This document shows positions 1-11,529 of a DNA stretch of 64,000 bases, piece by piece. The translations under genes and the position numbers were made by a program. Location: the NCBI GenBank assembly GCA_037976565.1, contig CP137668.1:1-64000 (forward strand), in the 5' to 3' direction. The notes beneath the pieces were generated by a model, which searched no databases, was not told the DNA's origin, and was given only the letters and a program-made list of their open reading frames with translations. Origin of the DNA: Mesocentrotus franciscanus (lineage: Eukaryota; Echinodermata; Echinoidea; Camarodonta; Strongylocentrotidae). The first letter of the stretch is position 1. Each line of letters opens with the position of its first letter.

Positions 1-850
1 ACACTTTCCCGTGTTCGCGTCGGGCAGGGAGGGAGGGCTGTGAGGAGTTGAATTACTAGAAATGTAACAGTTATTCGTTTCACCTTCCTTATAGAGTGAT
101 CACACCCTGTGACAGAGCGTTTCTAAAATGAGGCTAGAGCAAACCCTACCCAATGTTATCTATATTTCAACTGCTGCTTTGGTATACACATATTCTTGTG
201 TTGATTCAATTACATAATATACTGGACAGGTAGTGCCAATGCTAGAAGAGAATTCATGCCAGAAAAAGAAACAAGATGTTCTAGAAGGCTTAAGATGCCT
301 AAATTACAAGACTATTTCAGTTAGTCTTCTATTTCAGTACTTTGTCTACAAGGGCCGTTCAATCATCTACGCTTTCATCGTGATCATGTCGTATGGGGTG
401 GGTTGGGGGGTTGTGAAAATTGAAGTAGTGGAAATAAAACAGTTATTTGTTACACATTCCTTATAGATTGACGACCCTAAGACCAGAGCAAAAATAGGAA
501 GGGGGCCCGATTCGTATTTTTCCTGCATATTGTAATTGCTGCTTTGGTTTTATGGCGTTGTTTTTGTTTTAGCTTTTAATATTTTCTTCTGGAGTTGCTA
601 CTGCTACAGGCCTAAAGTTCCTTGTAGAAAACTGAATCTATGTATCAATACGATTAATAGTGAGGCATATATCACAGAATATCTACTACTAGTCTTCTTT
701 TTAGAACTATGCTGCAATCAGGGACGTTCTATCATGATTCGTGTTTTCAGGTGATTTTTTAGAGGGGGTGGCAGGCTCCTGCAAGATCCTGCAAGATTTA
801 GAATTTATGCACGTAATAAATGATGGTGACACCTTCCATAGACAGTAATC
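1..850 (-). repeat. Outer part of tandem array (left arm)
   Basis: This is the inverted counterpart of 45770-46624. It holds about two and a half copies of a ~0.37-0.46 kb unit with a polypyrimidine/C-rich block, a CTATAAGGAAGGTGAAAC-like block and a TCTAGCACTGGCACTACC-like block. The (TA)n tract seen in most units of the right-hand array is absent here. The copies decay towards 850. Confidence 0.75.
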
Positions 851-2104
851 ACCCCAGGGCTATTATGATACAAAACGTTTTTAGAGTCTGTTATCGTAGA
901 CTATTCGCGAAGCGGTTTAAAGGACGCTCCCCAAAACGCTGGTTTTGTATTAACCATTTGAACTGATTTCAACTTAAAATGCTTAAAATTGTAATACATT
1001 CATTTTATAATTATACATAAGCACACAATATGACTCACTAAGAATGAATAAACCATTCTAAATAACATGATTTATGGGTACAGGACACATTATTTCTTTT
1101 TTTGAGTACATATAAAGAAAATTGATATAATTATTCAAACAATTCTAAAAGTACCCATCACGTTACATAACATGGTCATTATCGCAATTCATTCAATACG
1201 AGCCATGGGAGGGGAGGTACACATACACCCTGCTATGTTACAATATAAAATGGCATTCATGTATCATCATAGACAATATCGTACAGAATCTACAGACATG
1301 CTGAAAGACTTAACTATTATCAATGCGTCAAATTTTACGGACCAGCAACCCTAGAGAGCCATCCCCTCCCCGATCTGTATCAATAGATAGGGTCTATGGT
1401 AATGCAGATGATATGCATCCATCAGTTATTGAAGCTACAGCCTATCTGCATGTAACTAAAATAGGCTTATACAAAATTGGGTAAAATGCACTCGAGCATG
1501 TTAAACAAAATTAGTACCAAAAAATGATCAATCAGGCCCCCTGCATGTTGTAAAATACTCAACCGCATTTCGCTCACATCTTCTTGCATCCTTTAATTGA
1601 AAGCAGTTCGCTGAACCATCTATCCAATGGTATAATGTGGGAGCAGCCTTGTGTACACGGAGAATACGATTGCCAACCTCCCTGGATTATCCTGGGAGTA
1701 TCCAGCAACTAATGACCAATAGACGCATTGGAGGAGGAAAAACCAGGGAGTGCACTGCGATCTCCTGGATTATCCAGGGAGAGTTTGTGGATGGTCTCTC
1801 AGGTGTCAATGGGTACCCGGTGGGATGCGATCGAATGTCATCGTGGTTGGATTAGCATTATGTGCGACTCGACTGCTCCCAGGAGTGGATCGGGATTTGC
1901 GCTGTCTATTACTTTGCTCTATGTTTATAAAATGCACTTATCGCGATCGATTGCTATCAGTCCATATTGCTTTGATGTTATACTCTTATAACTTCACTCC
2001 TGTGCTCCTGTGACCAGTTTAGTTATATATATGTCTTTGCGGCCCATGGGATCGCTGATCTCCGAAATAGCGGAGGGCCACAAGATGATGATGATATCGA
2101 TGCT
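851..2104. other. Non-coding stretch, no gene recognised
   Basis: AT-rich sequence without convincing coding potential; the short overlapping frames near 1637-2013 show no family motif. At 1679-1697 and 1764-1782 there are two direct copies of a self-complementary motif related to CTGGATTATCCAG. A short hairpin, GCGATC...CCGCTATTTCGG-like, lies at 2050-2085, just outside the 3' end of the non-LTR element. Confidence 0.5.
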
Positions 2105-2705
2105 GTAATTATTTTCATTTTTCATTTTTTCATTTCAAAGACTTTATTTTCTGCAATCAAACAAATCGGTTATACAACAAATATGGATAATTATATAAAA
2201 CATAAGGTATGCAAACAATATACAAAATATAGAAACAAATGTATAATACATGAGTAAGAGTAAATTTATACGTTGGGCCATTGCGTGTATAAAGAAAGAA
2301 AGCAGAAGGTCGCCGTTATAAGCAAAAGCTTGAGCAGACGGTCAACCGAGCTAAGATAAAAATGAGTTGTGAAATATTGGCAAAGTAACAGAGAAGAGGG
2401 GCCATGATACTCAAATGATATATATTACAATTAAATGTGAATATAAACAGTTGGATTCAATATAAATAATTATAGAATTAGCATATGAATCTCATCTTTA
2501 TATGGTTACTAATTATACGTTAATGACAGAGATAAGAGACAAACTAAACAAAAACAAGGGTGCGAGTGGTGCGTGTGTGTGCAGGTGCAAGTGTCCTCAT
2601 GCGCCAAAGTGTTGAATCATCTATATGTACTATGTAACGTCAGACCAAAATTTAATGTAGTTTCTAAAGTTTTACAAAGAACGCTTTTATTTATTTTTTT
2701 TATCT

Positions 2706-3630
2706 TTATACATTATATTGTGAAATAATGTGTTTTTTTAGTGTAGCTTTAAATGAATAGAGAGATGTACACTGTTTAATATGTCTAGGGAGTGCATTCC
2801 AAATGTCTGGACCGTGATATCTTATGGACTTATGCGCTAACAAAGTTTTAGGATTGTGTAAATGAAAATCAGTACATTTACGCGTTGGGTATGAGTGAAC
2901 ATGGGAATTAGGAATAAATACGTCATGAAAAAGAGGAAGTGAATTTTGTGTGTATTTAAACATACAGATTGCTGTTTGATATAAGTGCAAATCACTCACT
3001 TTTAAAATGTTTAATCTATAAAATAACGGATTTGTATGAGCTAAGTAATTAGAAAGAGTACAAATCCTAAGTGCTCTTTTTTGCAAGAGAAAATTATATT
3101 AATCTTAGTTATACTACAGTTCCCCAAACTACATTACAGTATGTAAAATAAGGTAACACTAATGCATTATATAATGTATAAAGTATTTTCTCGGGTACAA
3201 GATCCCTCATTTTACCAATTACCCCAACTGCCCTTGAAATTGATGTTGTAATATTATTTACATGATTATTCCAAGTAAGCTTTGAATCCAAAGTTATACC
3301 TAAAAATTTTGTCGATTTCCTTTCAACTATAGAAATATCATCAATAACAATGTTTATAACCTGATCAAAGTGTGTTTGGGAAGCACAAAAATTTATAAAA
3401 CATGTTTTATCTAAATTAAGGGACAATTTATTGCATTTAAACCATGTTGAGATTTTAACTAATTCATTATTGAGAGTATAAATTAGAGTATTCAAGCATT
3501 TATGAGAACAAAATATGTTAGTGTCATCTGCGAAAAGCACGTAAGTAAGAAGTGGTGATGACTTTACTATGTCATTAATATAAATAAGAAAAAGAAGGGG
3601 CCTAAAATTGATCCTTGTGGAACACCACAT
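2706..3630 (-). pseudogene. Retrotransposon reverse transcriptase palm/thumb, frameshifted
   Basis: Two frames in succession. 3630-3109 holds the catalytic motif YVLFADDTNIF near residue 35, then TKFLGITLDSKLTWNNH and the YFTYCNVVWG block. 3086-2706 holds the C-terminal connection LQKRALRICT and the final KCTDFHLHNP...IWNALP region of CR1/L2-like elements. Residues for the GFRK, LSKAFDT and VPQGS blocks can be read between 4016 and 3630, but only by changing frame several times. The element is dead by itself. Confidence 0.85.
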
Positions 3631-4016
3631 AACACATTTAAGTTAGGGAATTTACTGACTGAAATGAAACAAATTGCTTTCGATTAACTAAATAATTCTT
3701 AAACCATTTTAAGGCTGTGCCTCGTATACCATAATGAGTAAGTTTTTGCAACAAAATGTTATGATTCATGGTGTCAAAAGCTTTGACAGGTCCATAAATA
3801 CCCCAATTATATGTTCCTTATTATTAAGTGTTTGAGTTATTTTATCACAAGATTGTATCAAAGCATAATCAGTAGAAAAACCTTTTCGAAATCCAAACTG
3901 ATTGCAAATAAGAGTATTATTTTCTTGTAAAAAGAATAAAGACGTTTATAAACAATTTTTCTAAAATCTTGGAAATGACCGGCAATAGCGAGATAGGGCG
4001 ATAATTTTTATTTGAG

Positions 4017-4643
4017 TTAAATCATCTTTTTATAAATAGGAATCACTTTGGCTATCTTTAAGGAATCCGGGAAAATGCCTGTCGAAAGTGATAAATTACA
4101 AATATGAACTAGGGGAGAGGCCAAACAATAAATAATTTTCTTTAATAAATACACACTTATTCCATCATAACCGCATGATCTACTCATCTTAAACAATCGA
4201 ACTATCTCTAATATTTCATTTTCATTCACTGGAATAAAAAATAATGAATTTTCATTAGCATCAAATAAATAATCCTTAAAGTTTTCATTTGAGTGTATTG
4301 TTGAGGCTAAACGTGGACCTATATTAACAAAATAGTTATTGAAAGCGGTAGCAATTGAATGAGGGTCCGTGATTTCATTACCACTTTCAACTATTATATC
4401 AGAGCATACTTTCTTTTTAGTTTTTAAGAGATCATTAATAGTTTGCCATAATACCTTTACATTCCCTTGATTAGATTCTATTTTATTTGAATAATACCGT
4501 TTACGTGATACACGAATTAAAGTTGTTAATCTATTTCTATAATGCTTATATCTATCTTTATTCTGAGCAGTTGGTTTACGCAATGATATTTTATACAAGC
4601 GATTGCGAGTTAAAATTGATTGCATTAACCCTGAGTAATCCAT
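4017..4643 (-). pseudogene. Retrotransposon linker and N-terminal reverse transcriptase fragment
   Basis: A 208-residue frame. The first 90 residues are the basic, Lys/Arg-rich linker typical between endonuclease and reverse transcriptase in CR1/L2-type elements (KPTAQNKDRYKHYRNRL). Further on are the NNYFVNIGP motif and the start of the fingers domain (SCGYDGIS, SLKIAKVIPIYK). It stops at a frameshift around 4016, where the conserved NYRPIS block should follow; that block is visible in another frame. It is the same length as its right-arm counterpart at 41954-42580. Confidence 0.85.
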
Positions 4644-4689
4644 GGCTGTTTTATACTTATATTATCTTTTTTAAATAAATGGCATATTC

Positions 4690-5679
4690 TTATCTATATA
4701 AAAAGAGTTTATGCAAAAAGTTTTGATATGATAAATTAGCATCTTCAACCGAGAATATCTCGCGCCATTGTTCTTTGGACAAATCAGAAATTAAAGAATC
4801 AATAGTTTGTTCTGTTTCTTTCCTCTTTTTAACAACAATATTTTTCCTAGTTTTCTCACTAATGACATTATAGCATATAACAAAAATGGGTAGATGATCT
4901 GATATATCTGAGTACAGAATACCATTTAAATGTTCTGCATGTATGACATTTGAGAATATATTATCAATTAATGTTTCACTTATTGTTACACTATCAATTC
5001 TAGTAGGTTTAGAAATATGGGGATAACAAGAATATAATAACATAGTATTATAAAATTTCAATATATTATTGTTTGTTTTATTAACTAAGTCTAAATTATA
5101 ATCACCCATTAAATATACATGTTTATTTTCCTGCGATATCTTATTCAAAACGGAATCTATTTGATTTATGAACGTATCTACATCACTAGTTGGTGGTCTA
5201 TAAATAGTTCCTATTATCATATTTTTATTTTTACTCATACTAACTTCTATAAATAAACTTTCGGAACCTTCAATTTCTATATCAGTCCGAATTTTGAATA
5301 TAAATGTATTGTTTATGTATATGGCAACACCTCCTCCTCTACCATTCTTACGGTCTTTACGTATCATTTCATAATTAGAAAGATTAAACATTTCGGGTGA
5401 ATTTTCATGTAACCACGTTTCTGTGATGCCAATGGCCGAAAAGGGAAAATTGTTAATAGAGTCCATTAATATTTCAAAAGGAAGAAAATTTTTATTCAAA
5501 CTTCGAGCATTCATATGAAATAGACTAAATTGATTACTAATGTTATTAGTTGGTCTTAAGGTAGATTGATCATGAGTGTTATTAAAATCGAAATTAATCT
5601 TATTAAATTCATTTATTGTATAATATTCACTATTGTGTTCAACTAAATTTTGGTCATCTATTAAAACATCAGGATTCAT
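4690..5679 (-). CDS. Non-LTR retrotransposon endonuclease domain
   Basis: A 329-residue open frame with the ordered motifs of the exonuclease/endonuclease/phosphatase fold used by non-LTR retrotransposons to nick target DNA: NARSLN, ITETWL, RGGGVAIYI, TIYRPP, MGDYNLDL and SDHLPIF, from about residue 57 to 265. The start ATG lies next to the upstream non-coding region and opens the frame. The frame ends at a shift close to a run of A residues (A5 here, A4 in the right-arm copy near 41870). Continuity with the reverse transcriptase at 4643 is lost, so it should not yield a working polyprotein. It acts only in retrotransposition and is not a host gene. Confidence 0.85.
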   Translation of the reverse strand: MNPDVLIDDQNLVEHNSEYYTINEFNKINFDFNNTHDQSTLRPTNNISNQFSLFHMNARSLNKNFLPFEILMDSINNFPFSAIGITETWLHENSPEMFNLSNYEMIRKDRKNGRGGGVAIYINNTFIFKIRTDIEIEGSESLFIEVSMSKNKNMIIGTIYRPPTSDVDTFINQIDSVLNKISQENKHVYLMGDYNLDLVNKTNNNILKFYNTMLLYSCYPHISKPTRIDSVTISETLIDNIFSNVIHAEHLNGILYSDISDHLPIFVICYNVISEKTRKNIVVKKRKETEQTIDSLISDLSKEQWREIFSVEDANLSYQNFLHKLFLYR

Positions 5680-6070
5680 TTAATTTGAGTAACATATTAA
5701 CATGAAGCGCGCGAGTGAAGGAGTGAAGGGTGAGCGTGCAGTGACAAGAAATTGAGCATATCAAAAGAACATAATTCTATATCCAAAAATAAAAAATACA
5801 TAATTACAATATTGAGAAAATTATCAACAAGTATCACGACCGCGGTGTCCTCAAGCGAGACTCCCGATTAATTATTACTATTACACTGTATAAGTAAATC
5901 TAAACACACATCAGTGCAAATACAAAAATGACAAGATTGGACATAAACCTTCTATAAACAAAATCAGGTTCGAAGATAACCTGATCACGTCTTACAAAAG
6001 ATACAAATAATACTTATATGAATGAAGCGATTTCAAAGTGTTACTACACATTCAAGAGAACACGATAAGA

Positions 6071-6295
6071 TCTACACGTTTAAATGGTACACATTTGTAC
6101 TCAATTTAACAAGCAACGGACAGAAAGAAAAAAGAAAGACGTGCCCAAGAAAGAAATGTGTACAATACACAGCTAAACAACCTAAATGTGGGTAGCTGGG
6201 GATTTTAAACAAATAAAATGAGGGGTTACTTGCGTGTGCTCATTCATACAACAACACTGGAATCGCCACGTTCGGAAAAAACACATCGCACTGGG
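6071..6295 (+). repeat. Left portion of a ~275 bp repeat, split by the 12.8 kb unit
   Basis: About 95% identical to 19979-20203 in the spacer. In the spacer the repeat continues uninterrupted into a GGCGAACATTG...CAATGCTCGCC hairpin and ends at ACCATGC (20253). Here it is interrupted after GGG at 6295 and its remaining end is found at 19075-19122. The right-arm copy is at about 40305-40530. A weaker relative is at 19255-19385. Confidence 0.85.
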
Positions 6296-6299
6296 CCGG

Positions 6300-6460
6300 T
6301 GTCACGGGCCAGAGTGTCCGGGTGGCGATCTGTGTCCGCAGACACAGGTCGCCGAAAATTGGGTGGCGAGACGCGTCTTACTTCGGCGATATGTGTCTTA
6401 GGTCGGACACATGTCGCCGCTTAAGTCACGGCGAGATGTGTCCACTGGCGAAATGCGTCC
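6300..6460. repeat. Subterminal 13-bp repeat array, left end of the 12.8 kb unit
   Basis: Seven copies of a motif close to GGCGAGATGTGTC follow each other in the orientation + - + + - + +, including GGCGATCTGTGTC, GACACAGGTCGCC, GGCGAGACGCGTC, GGCGATATGTGTC and GACACATGTCGCC. Adjacent opposite copies can form short hairpins. Arrays like this are often transposase-binding sites in large cut-and-paste elements. The right-arm copy is at 40140-40300. Confidence 0.75.
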
Positions 6461-6839
6461 TGAACCCTACAACTTAAAAATCGACTTAAAATGTATATAC
6501 CTCCACTCTGCTCCACTTGATTGTATCTTACCATTAATATTGTATTTTTATGTAACATAAGACAAGAGAGATGTACTGTTTACTCCCAAATCGTTTGTTG
6601 GCTACAATTTATATCAAATTAATAACACCATAAAAATGGCTAAACGTACGAGTCTAGCCCCAAACGGAACAGTACTTCACCATACAATTGGCTGTACGTA
6701 CGAAACTAGCCCTTGACACTAGCGACCAATAAGCCTGCGACCAATACGTTGGAAGCCCACAATGTTAGCGCTTAATGAGGAAGCCAGCCACCAAACGGGG
6801 TTGTAGTGTTTCCAAATCGTCTAATCGAAAAGGAAAAAA

Positions 6840-7130
6840 TACCGCTTTGAGCCCAACTTCAATCTGAAACGGTGAAACCCGGAAAAAAACTGTCGGCATG
6901 TGACACATGTTTGGCAGTAAAGAACAACTTTACTGCTTTTACATGGTGTGGATCAATATGTAACGGAAACGTCATACGATTTTTTTTGAAAGACTTCAAA
7001 CTTAAAGCCGAATTGTTGCCATTATTGTGTAGATAAGCCCTCGATATGCCGGTTTGAGCCCTAACTTCAATCTGCAGAAGACAAAAAAAATATTGGCACG
7101 TGACAAACATATGCGCCCTAATTAGGAGTA
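6840..7130. repeat. Diverged direct duplication
   Basis: 6847-6925 and 7051-7115 share TTTGAGCCCAACTTCAATCTG-like, ATTGGCACGTGACA-like and CATATG/CATGTTTG-like blocks in the same order, giving a ~200 bp spaced direct repeat. No coding function is recognised. The right-arm copy is at about 39470-39765. Confidence 0.5.
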
Positions 7131-8286
7131 ATGATCAAAAACATTTAATTTGATAAGCTCTTTATCTTATTGAAATATTGTACAATACTTTATATGGCCT
7201 TTAAATCTAAATACTGTTAATTTGAGTTATATATTTTATTAAACGTTATGCGTTAATTAATGGCCGATTTCCATCTGAAGCTCTAATATAATTTACCAAC
7301 CGTGAAAACCTGGCCAAATATAACTTGAAACTCAAGTATTTCATATTTTGTTTAGTTCAATCTTTTTATTTAGCAATAGTTTGAAAATGCTTAAAATTAC
7401 CTACATCTATTTGTTTAAGTTTCTAAACTCAATAGAATTGCATGTTCCTATAAAAAGGGCGTATTATATAACCTCAAATCGCTATTCGGGTCGCTATTCA
7501 TACAAATTAGATAAGCAATGAACAAAATGGTAATAACATAGTCAAAGGGAAATATTGGATGGGGACGCCCGCGCTGTGGCGTAGCTGCGGGGAGGGGGCT
7601 ACACATGGCCCCGAATATTTGTCTCTTTAAGAAGTATATTTTACCTTTTATCTTTGATAATTATATAGAGACATCCCCATAATCTAGCTAATATATTTCC
7701 CCCGCTCCTGCGGTGACGAAAAAGTAGTAAAACATCTTATCATATCATAATTTGTCCGCCTTATGGGAAATGTTGCCCCACTACCCTGCCCCCGACTAAT
7801 CTTATCCAGGCTTTGCCACTGAGACATTAAGTAGAACAAGCAGGCCCACTATCACTGAGTTTGCTATTTCAGAAACTAGTAATTGTTTATAAACGAAAAT
7901 AATGTTTTTGTAGCAAGTAAGTTTAAGTAGGACTTATGGACCTACAAATCATTATAGCCTCAGCCATATCCAGGCATCCAGAAGCTCTTCAATTAATAGC
8001 CAATGAAGACTGATAGATTTTCGTTTTCCAGGAATTATCATACCTCAGGATACGAGTAATCATATTGATTAACCTAACTTCATTTATCCATAATCTTGAT
8101 TTCCTGAAACTTTCCTAACACCGAAACCAAATGGGTTTGGACCGGACTATGAGCCTAGTTACTGCCCGGAGAGGGATGAGGGGGCACTTCAAATTGTTTT
8201 TGGGGGATAGGGGCTTGAACACTTTCGGACCTTGAAGGGTTTTTCGCGTCATGTAGCGTAAAAATTGGGGTAGGATATATATAGCC

Positions 8287-8532
8287 CAGGCGCGGATCCA
8301 CGTGGGGGGCGAGGGCGCCCGACGGGCCCCCCACCTGGCAAAAAAGTTTAGGAAAAGATGGTAACTACAAATTTTCCTTTTCGTTTGCTCAATGGGAGGG
8401 GGTTTTGAGTTTTTTTGTTTCTTTGTTTATTTTACTTAGTGCTCACACTACTCCCCCACTGAGCGAAATATCGATCGGCGCGATTTTTACATTTCAGGCC
8501 GCCCCTATTGGAAAATCCTGGATCCGCCCCTG
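8287..8532. mobile_element. hAT-type MITE, GGCGGATCC family
   Basis: Starts CAGGCGCGGATCCACG and ends CCTGGATCCGCCCCTG, an inverted pair that fits the CARNG end consensus of hAT elements. The flanking octamers ATATAGCC and CTAAAGCC match at 6 of 8 positions, a plausible decayed target duplication. The internal block CCCCCACTGAGCGAAATATCG is shared with 49837-50108 and 61798-62073, so these belong to one family. Non-autonomous. The right-arm copy is at 38054-38301. Confidence 0.75.
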
Positions 8533-8552
8533 CTAAAGCCCTCGTAACATCA

Positions 8553-8765
8553 ATAGCCCTCGTAGCATGATTATAAATGGATTTGAATAATTATTACATC
8601 ATTACATGTATATTTTCTGTGTTTGCTTTGAATTTATGTCTCGAATTAATTAATGTTTACCTTTTTCTGAACCTGATTGCATATTTATGTTTAAATTCCG
8701 TATTTTTCCTGTGTTTGTTCTGTATTTATCATTATATCCTGCCTCCTTGTCGCTACGAGGGCTAT
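8553..8765. repeat. Short inverted-repeat element with 14-bp perfect ends
   Basis: ATAGCCCTCGTAGC at 8553-8566 is repeated in perfect inverse at 8752-8765, framing 213 bp of AT-rich sequence followed by an A-rich AAATAAA tract. A partial third copy of the end lies at 8538-8547. It may be a MITE or a folded 3' transcript tail. The hydrophobic 66-codon frame inside has no family resemblance and looks incidental. Confidence 0.5.
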
Positions 8766-9068
8766 ATCGCACCCTAAATAAAAATAAATAAATAAAAAAA
8801 TCTCTCACGCCCCCCTCACCGCGGCTACGCCACAGCCGTGGGGTGTCCCATATTCATTATTTCGCTTTCTTATCATTTTGTTCATTGCTTATTTCATATT
8901 CATTTTTGAATGAATAGCGACCCTCGATCACCCGTATTATATAGCGACCCTCATTTCGTAATATGAATAGCGACCCTCATTTCGTAGAATAGCGACCCTC
9001 ATGTCCTATTATGAATAGAGACCCTTTTCTCAAATTATGAATAGCGGTCCTTATGAAAAGCGAGGTTA

Positions 9069-10865
9069 CCCCTCGTGTTTTGCTATGATATGAAATCTGT
9101 TATTTTGCTGTGACATTGGAGACTCTGGTGAAAGCTTTTGTCCAATCTTTCTTCTCTTTATCAATATCATCCATGTTACATTTTCACTTTTTGTTTTTTT
9201 ATTTCGAAGACACCATAGCCTGAATTCTATCATTCTTTTGTTGCGCTAACTACGACCAAAGTCTTATTGGTCGCTTGATCGAAATATAGAAGAGATCTTT
9301 CTGTGCAGTGAACTCTGAGTCTAAGACCCAAGAAACTCGAAGGTGAGTCGTGCTATAATTATCCATATATTTAATATATTCCGCTACAATCATGACTGCC
9401 ATGTACTTTAGATACATTTCTATTTTCTAGTGCTTTCATACTATTTCAGGATTTCATACTAGATCTAGATGTTTTGGAAATAACATACTGTGCAATCTAC
9501 TCTCGAACTTTTCAGTTTTTGTCGTCATGAGCTAGTTTTCAGCCTTACCCCCTTATCCCGGGAAAGTCTTCCCAGACTTTAGGGGGACAATCTCGGGGAA
9601 TTTCCGTGCAAATTAAAGAATAAGAAGAAGTTCGAACTCATAGACCTAATTACATTTTTAAGTTAACCGTTCAATTTCGTAAGTTTCTTGCATCAGTGAT
9701 CAGAATAAATTCGAGTTATACTGCAACAGATTACCCTATTCCAATCTAGGTGGGTCTTAAATGGTGGATCTATTCTGAAAAGTGAAATGAGTCGTTAATT
9801 ATACAATGGCAATGGCACTGCTACTGCTACTACTAGTACTAGACTCTATACTATACTATAGACTTTGTATGTAGGCCTACAGTATAGTGCTAGTGCTATC
9901 CTGCTACATGCCGTACGCATGCATGCATATCTGTGTGTGTTTAAAATAGTCATCGAAGTAGTCATCGAAGTCAAAGTAGTCTAGATCTACTGCATGTTGC
10001 CTGCCCGGTTTCCGGTCACATGAGCGGTTTTTCACAGATAACTTCTCTGGCAATGAATTATATAGGCGCTAATATATTCTACTACTACTACATCACTTTG
10101 TCGCGAAAATTCTAACAAATCATACGATGCCATTCTTTCTCGTGAAGTTCCAAACATTAAATGTCCCTAGTTCGCCGTCTGCGTGGAGCATTTTCCTGCC
10201 CTTTTCCACTCTCAGAGTCGGACTCGAGATCAAGGCTTTTAGATAAATCTCAAATAATTTGTCTTGATGAATTAATTTGTTCAATTGCAGTGTTTCTATC
10301 TCCCTGATCCAAGTGTTATTATTAATGCCACTCTATAAAGTATGTGTTCATGGCATGCCAAAGTGGATGAGGTATTGAGTTGTACTGAACGAAACAAGAT
10401 GACTGTCATTTATAATAATAATACATAAGATTTGTAAGGCACCAAATCCACTTGACAATCAAATGCTCAAGGTGCAGCTTGTGCAAAAGATGAAATACAT
10501 GATAAATAGACAAAAGTACAATAGGAAAGGTATGATGGTTGTTGACAAATTCAGTTGGTCATGTCAGTTCTCATTTGCGAATATGTAGAACTGTGATGGG
10601 CTAATGTAGCTTTACAAGCTCAATTGATGAGATAAACTGAGCACAGCATAAAGGTATATTTTGTGGGGCAGTTTTTAAACAAGAGCGCTGTCTTTTCGTT
10701 AAATTAGTTGTCTGTGAACTGTGAAAGATAACAATAATAAGACAATTATTAAAAGATGACCAATTTTCTATCGAATGCGAAAACATGTCAAAATGCGGAT
10801 AGGGCCTATAGATGTAGGGAAAATTATGAAAGATTTTATCTTTCGTTTCGATATCTTTTCCTCAG
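9069..10865. other. Non-coding stretch with a strong splice-donor-like site at 9343
   Basis: AT-rich, no coding frame. AAACTCGAAG|GTGAGT at 9333-9348 is a near-perfect 5' splice site. Upstream are an inverted CCAAT (ATTGGT, 9268-9273) and a possible transcribed leader, so a first non-coding exon ending at 9342 is possible. Further on are a short trinucleotide-like patch (9808-9870) and TGCATGCATG. Nothing else is recognised. Confidence 0.3.
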
Positions 10866-10976
10866 ATTAACTTTAACAGAAGAACCCAACTCATGGAACT
10901 TATTATAGACATTGCCACAAATGTTGAAGATGCAAGATGGTATGGACACCTAAAGATTTCACATAAAAATTGACAG
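10866..10976 (+). other. Candidate exon (111 nt) inside the 12.8 kb unit
   Basis: Preceded by the 3' splice-like tract CGATATCTTTTCCTCAG and followed by GTATAG. One frame is open for 35 codons (starting INFNRRTQLM, ending HLKISHKN) before a TGA two codons from the end, so it could be a terminal coding exon or an untranslated internal exon. The reading is preserved in the right arm (about 35617-35727, minus strand), where an indel changes the region upstream. No family is recognised. Confidence 0.3.
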
Positions 10977-11092
10977 GTATAGGCCTACATGTACGTCTAT
11001 TTATAAACATGATGGTGTAATATTCAGTGATCTTGAAATTGATTTTCCTTAATATATGTAGGTAAACCATGAAAAGATATATAAAAGAGATA

Positions 11093-11262
11093 CAGTCAAA
11101 CCTGTCTATAGCGACCGCCTAAGGAAACACAAAAAGTGGTCTTTGTAGACAGGTTCCTTTAGTACATGTTTCAATGAGAAACCATTTTCAAGAAACAAAA
11201 AATGTGGTCCTTGTAGACAGGTGGTCTTTGTAGACAGGTGGTCACTAAAGCAGGTTTGACTG
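11093..11262. mobile_element. Tc1/mariner- or pogo-like MITE
   Basis: CAGTCAAACCTGTCTATAG at the left is inverted as CTAAAGCAGGTTTGACTG at the right, flanked by TA on both sides (11091-11092, 11263-11264), the target of Tc1/mariner-type transposases. Length is 170 bp. GTCTTTGTAGACAGG repeats internally. Too short for a transposase. The right-arm copy is at 35323-35493. Confidence 0.8.
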
Positions 11263-11529
11263 TATGAGTACAATTGTGGAGTAAATGTGATAATTTTGGA
11301 TTGTTTTTCAAAATGTTTTAAACATTTGTAAATAGAATGTATGCAAGTGATTCATTTCTAGGATGGACTAATGTGGCCACAGTAAAGTGGTATCATTTGA
11401 AAAATTTGTATATTGTGGGGTGTCAGGAAGAGTTTGGAAACAATGTTTCCAAAGTCAGTAGATTTACAAATTTGTCAGAAACAAGTTCTGTAAATGACCT
11501 GTCACAAATTTGTATGAGGAGGGAGGGGA

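Larger units (their letters stand above)
2105..5760 (-). mobile_element. Non-LTR retrotransposon, CR1/L2/Jockey-like, decayed (left arm)
   Basis: A minus-strand element with an apurinic-like endonuclease followed by reverse transcriptase, ending at about 2108 in a short A-rich tail built of ATGAAAAA-like repeats. Such a simple-repeat tail, rather than poly(A), is usual for CR1/L2-type elements. No ORF1 is seen. The 5' end is uncertain: sequence up to about 6070 may be 5' UTR, because a separate repeat shared with the spacer starts at 6071. The frame is broken at least at 4690/4643, around 4016 and around 3630, and again near 3100. The right-arm copy spans about 40865-44490. Confidence 0.85.
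7469..9068. mobile_element. Nested ~1.6 kb inverted-terminal element with GGGTCGCTATTCAT arrays
   Basis: The ends TAACCTC...GAGGTTA are inverted. Further in, both ends share GGGTCGCTATTCAT units, AAGCAATGAACAAAATG and a GC-rich block around GGCTGTGGCGTAGC (7575-7590; inverted at 8818-8845). The left end has two GTCGCTATTC units and the right end has about six at ~24 bp spacing (8910-9045). No transposase is seen and no target duplication is clear. A hAT-type MITE is nested inside. The right-arm copy is at 37516-39131, where the unit array differs by a small substituted block. Confidence 0.65.

Noticed and set aside
4487..4678. Plus-strand 63-codon frame antisense to the reverse transcriptase
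   Set aside because: It is a shadow of the retrotransposon coding strand, repeated identically in the right arm for the same reason.
6847..7115. CRISPR-like spaced repeats
   Set aside because: Only two diverged copies in a eukaryotic background; a simple old duplication explains it.
8577..8777. 66-codon hydrophobic frame resembling a membrane peptide
   Set aside because: AT-rich DNA between the inverted ATAGCCCTCGTAGC ends gives Leu/Phe/Ile/Tyr by composition; there is no motif and no start context worth noting.
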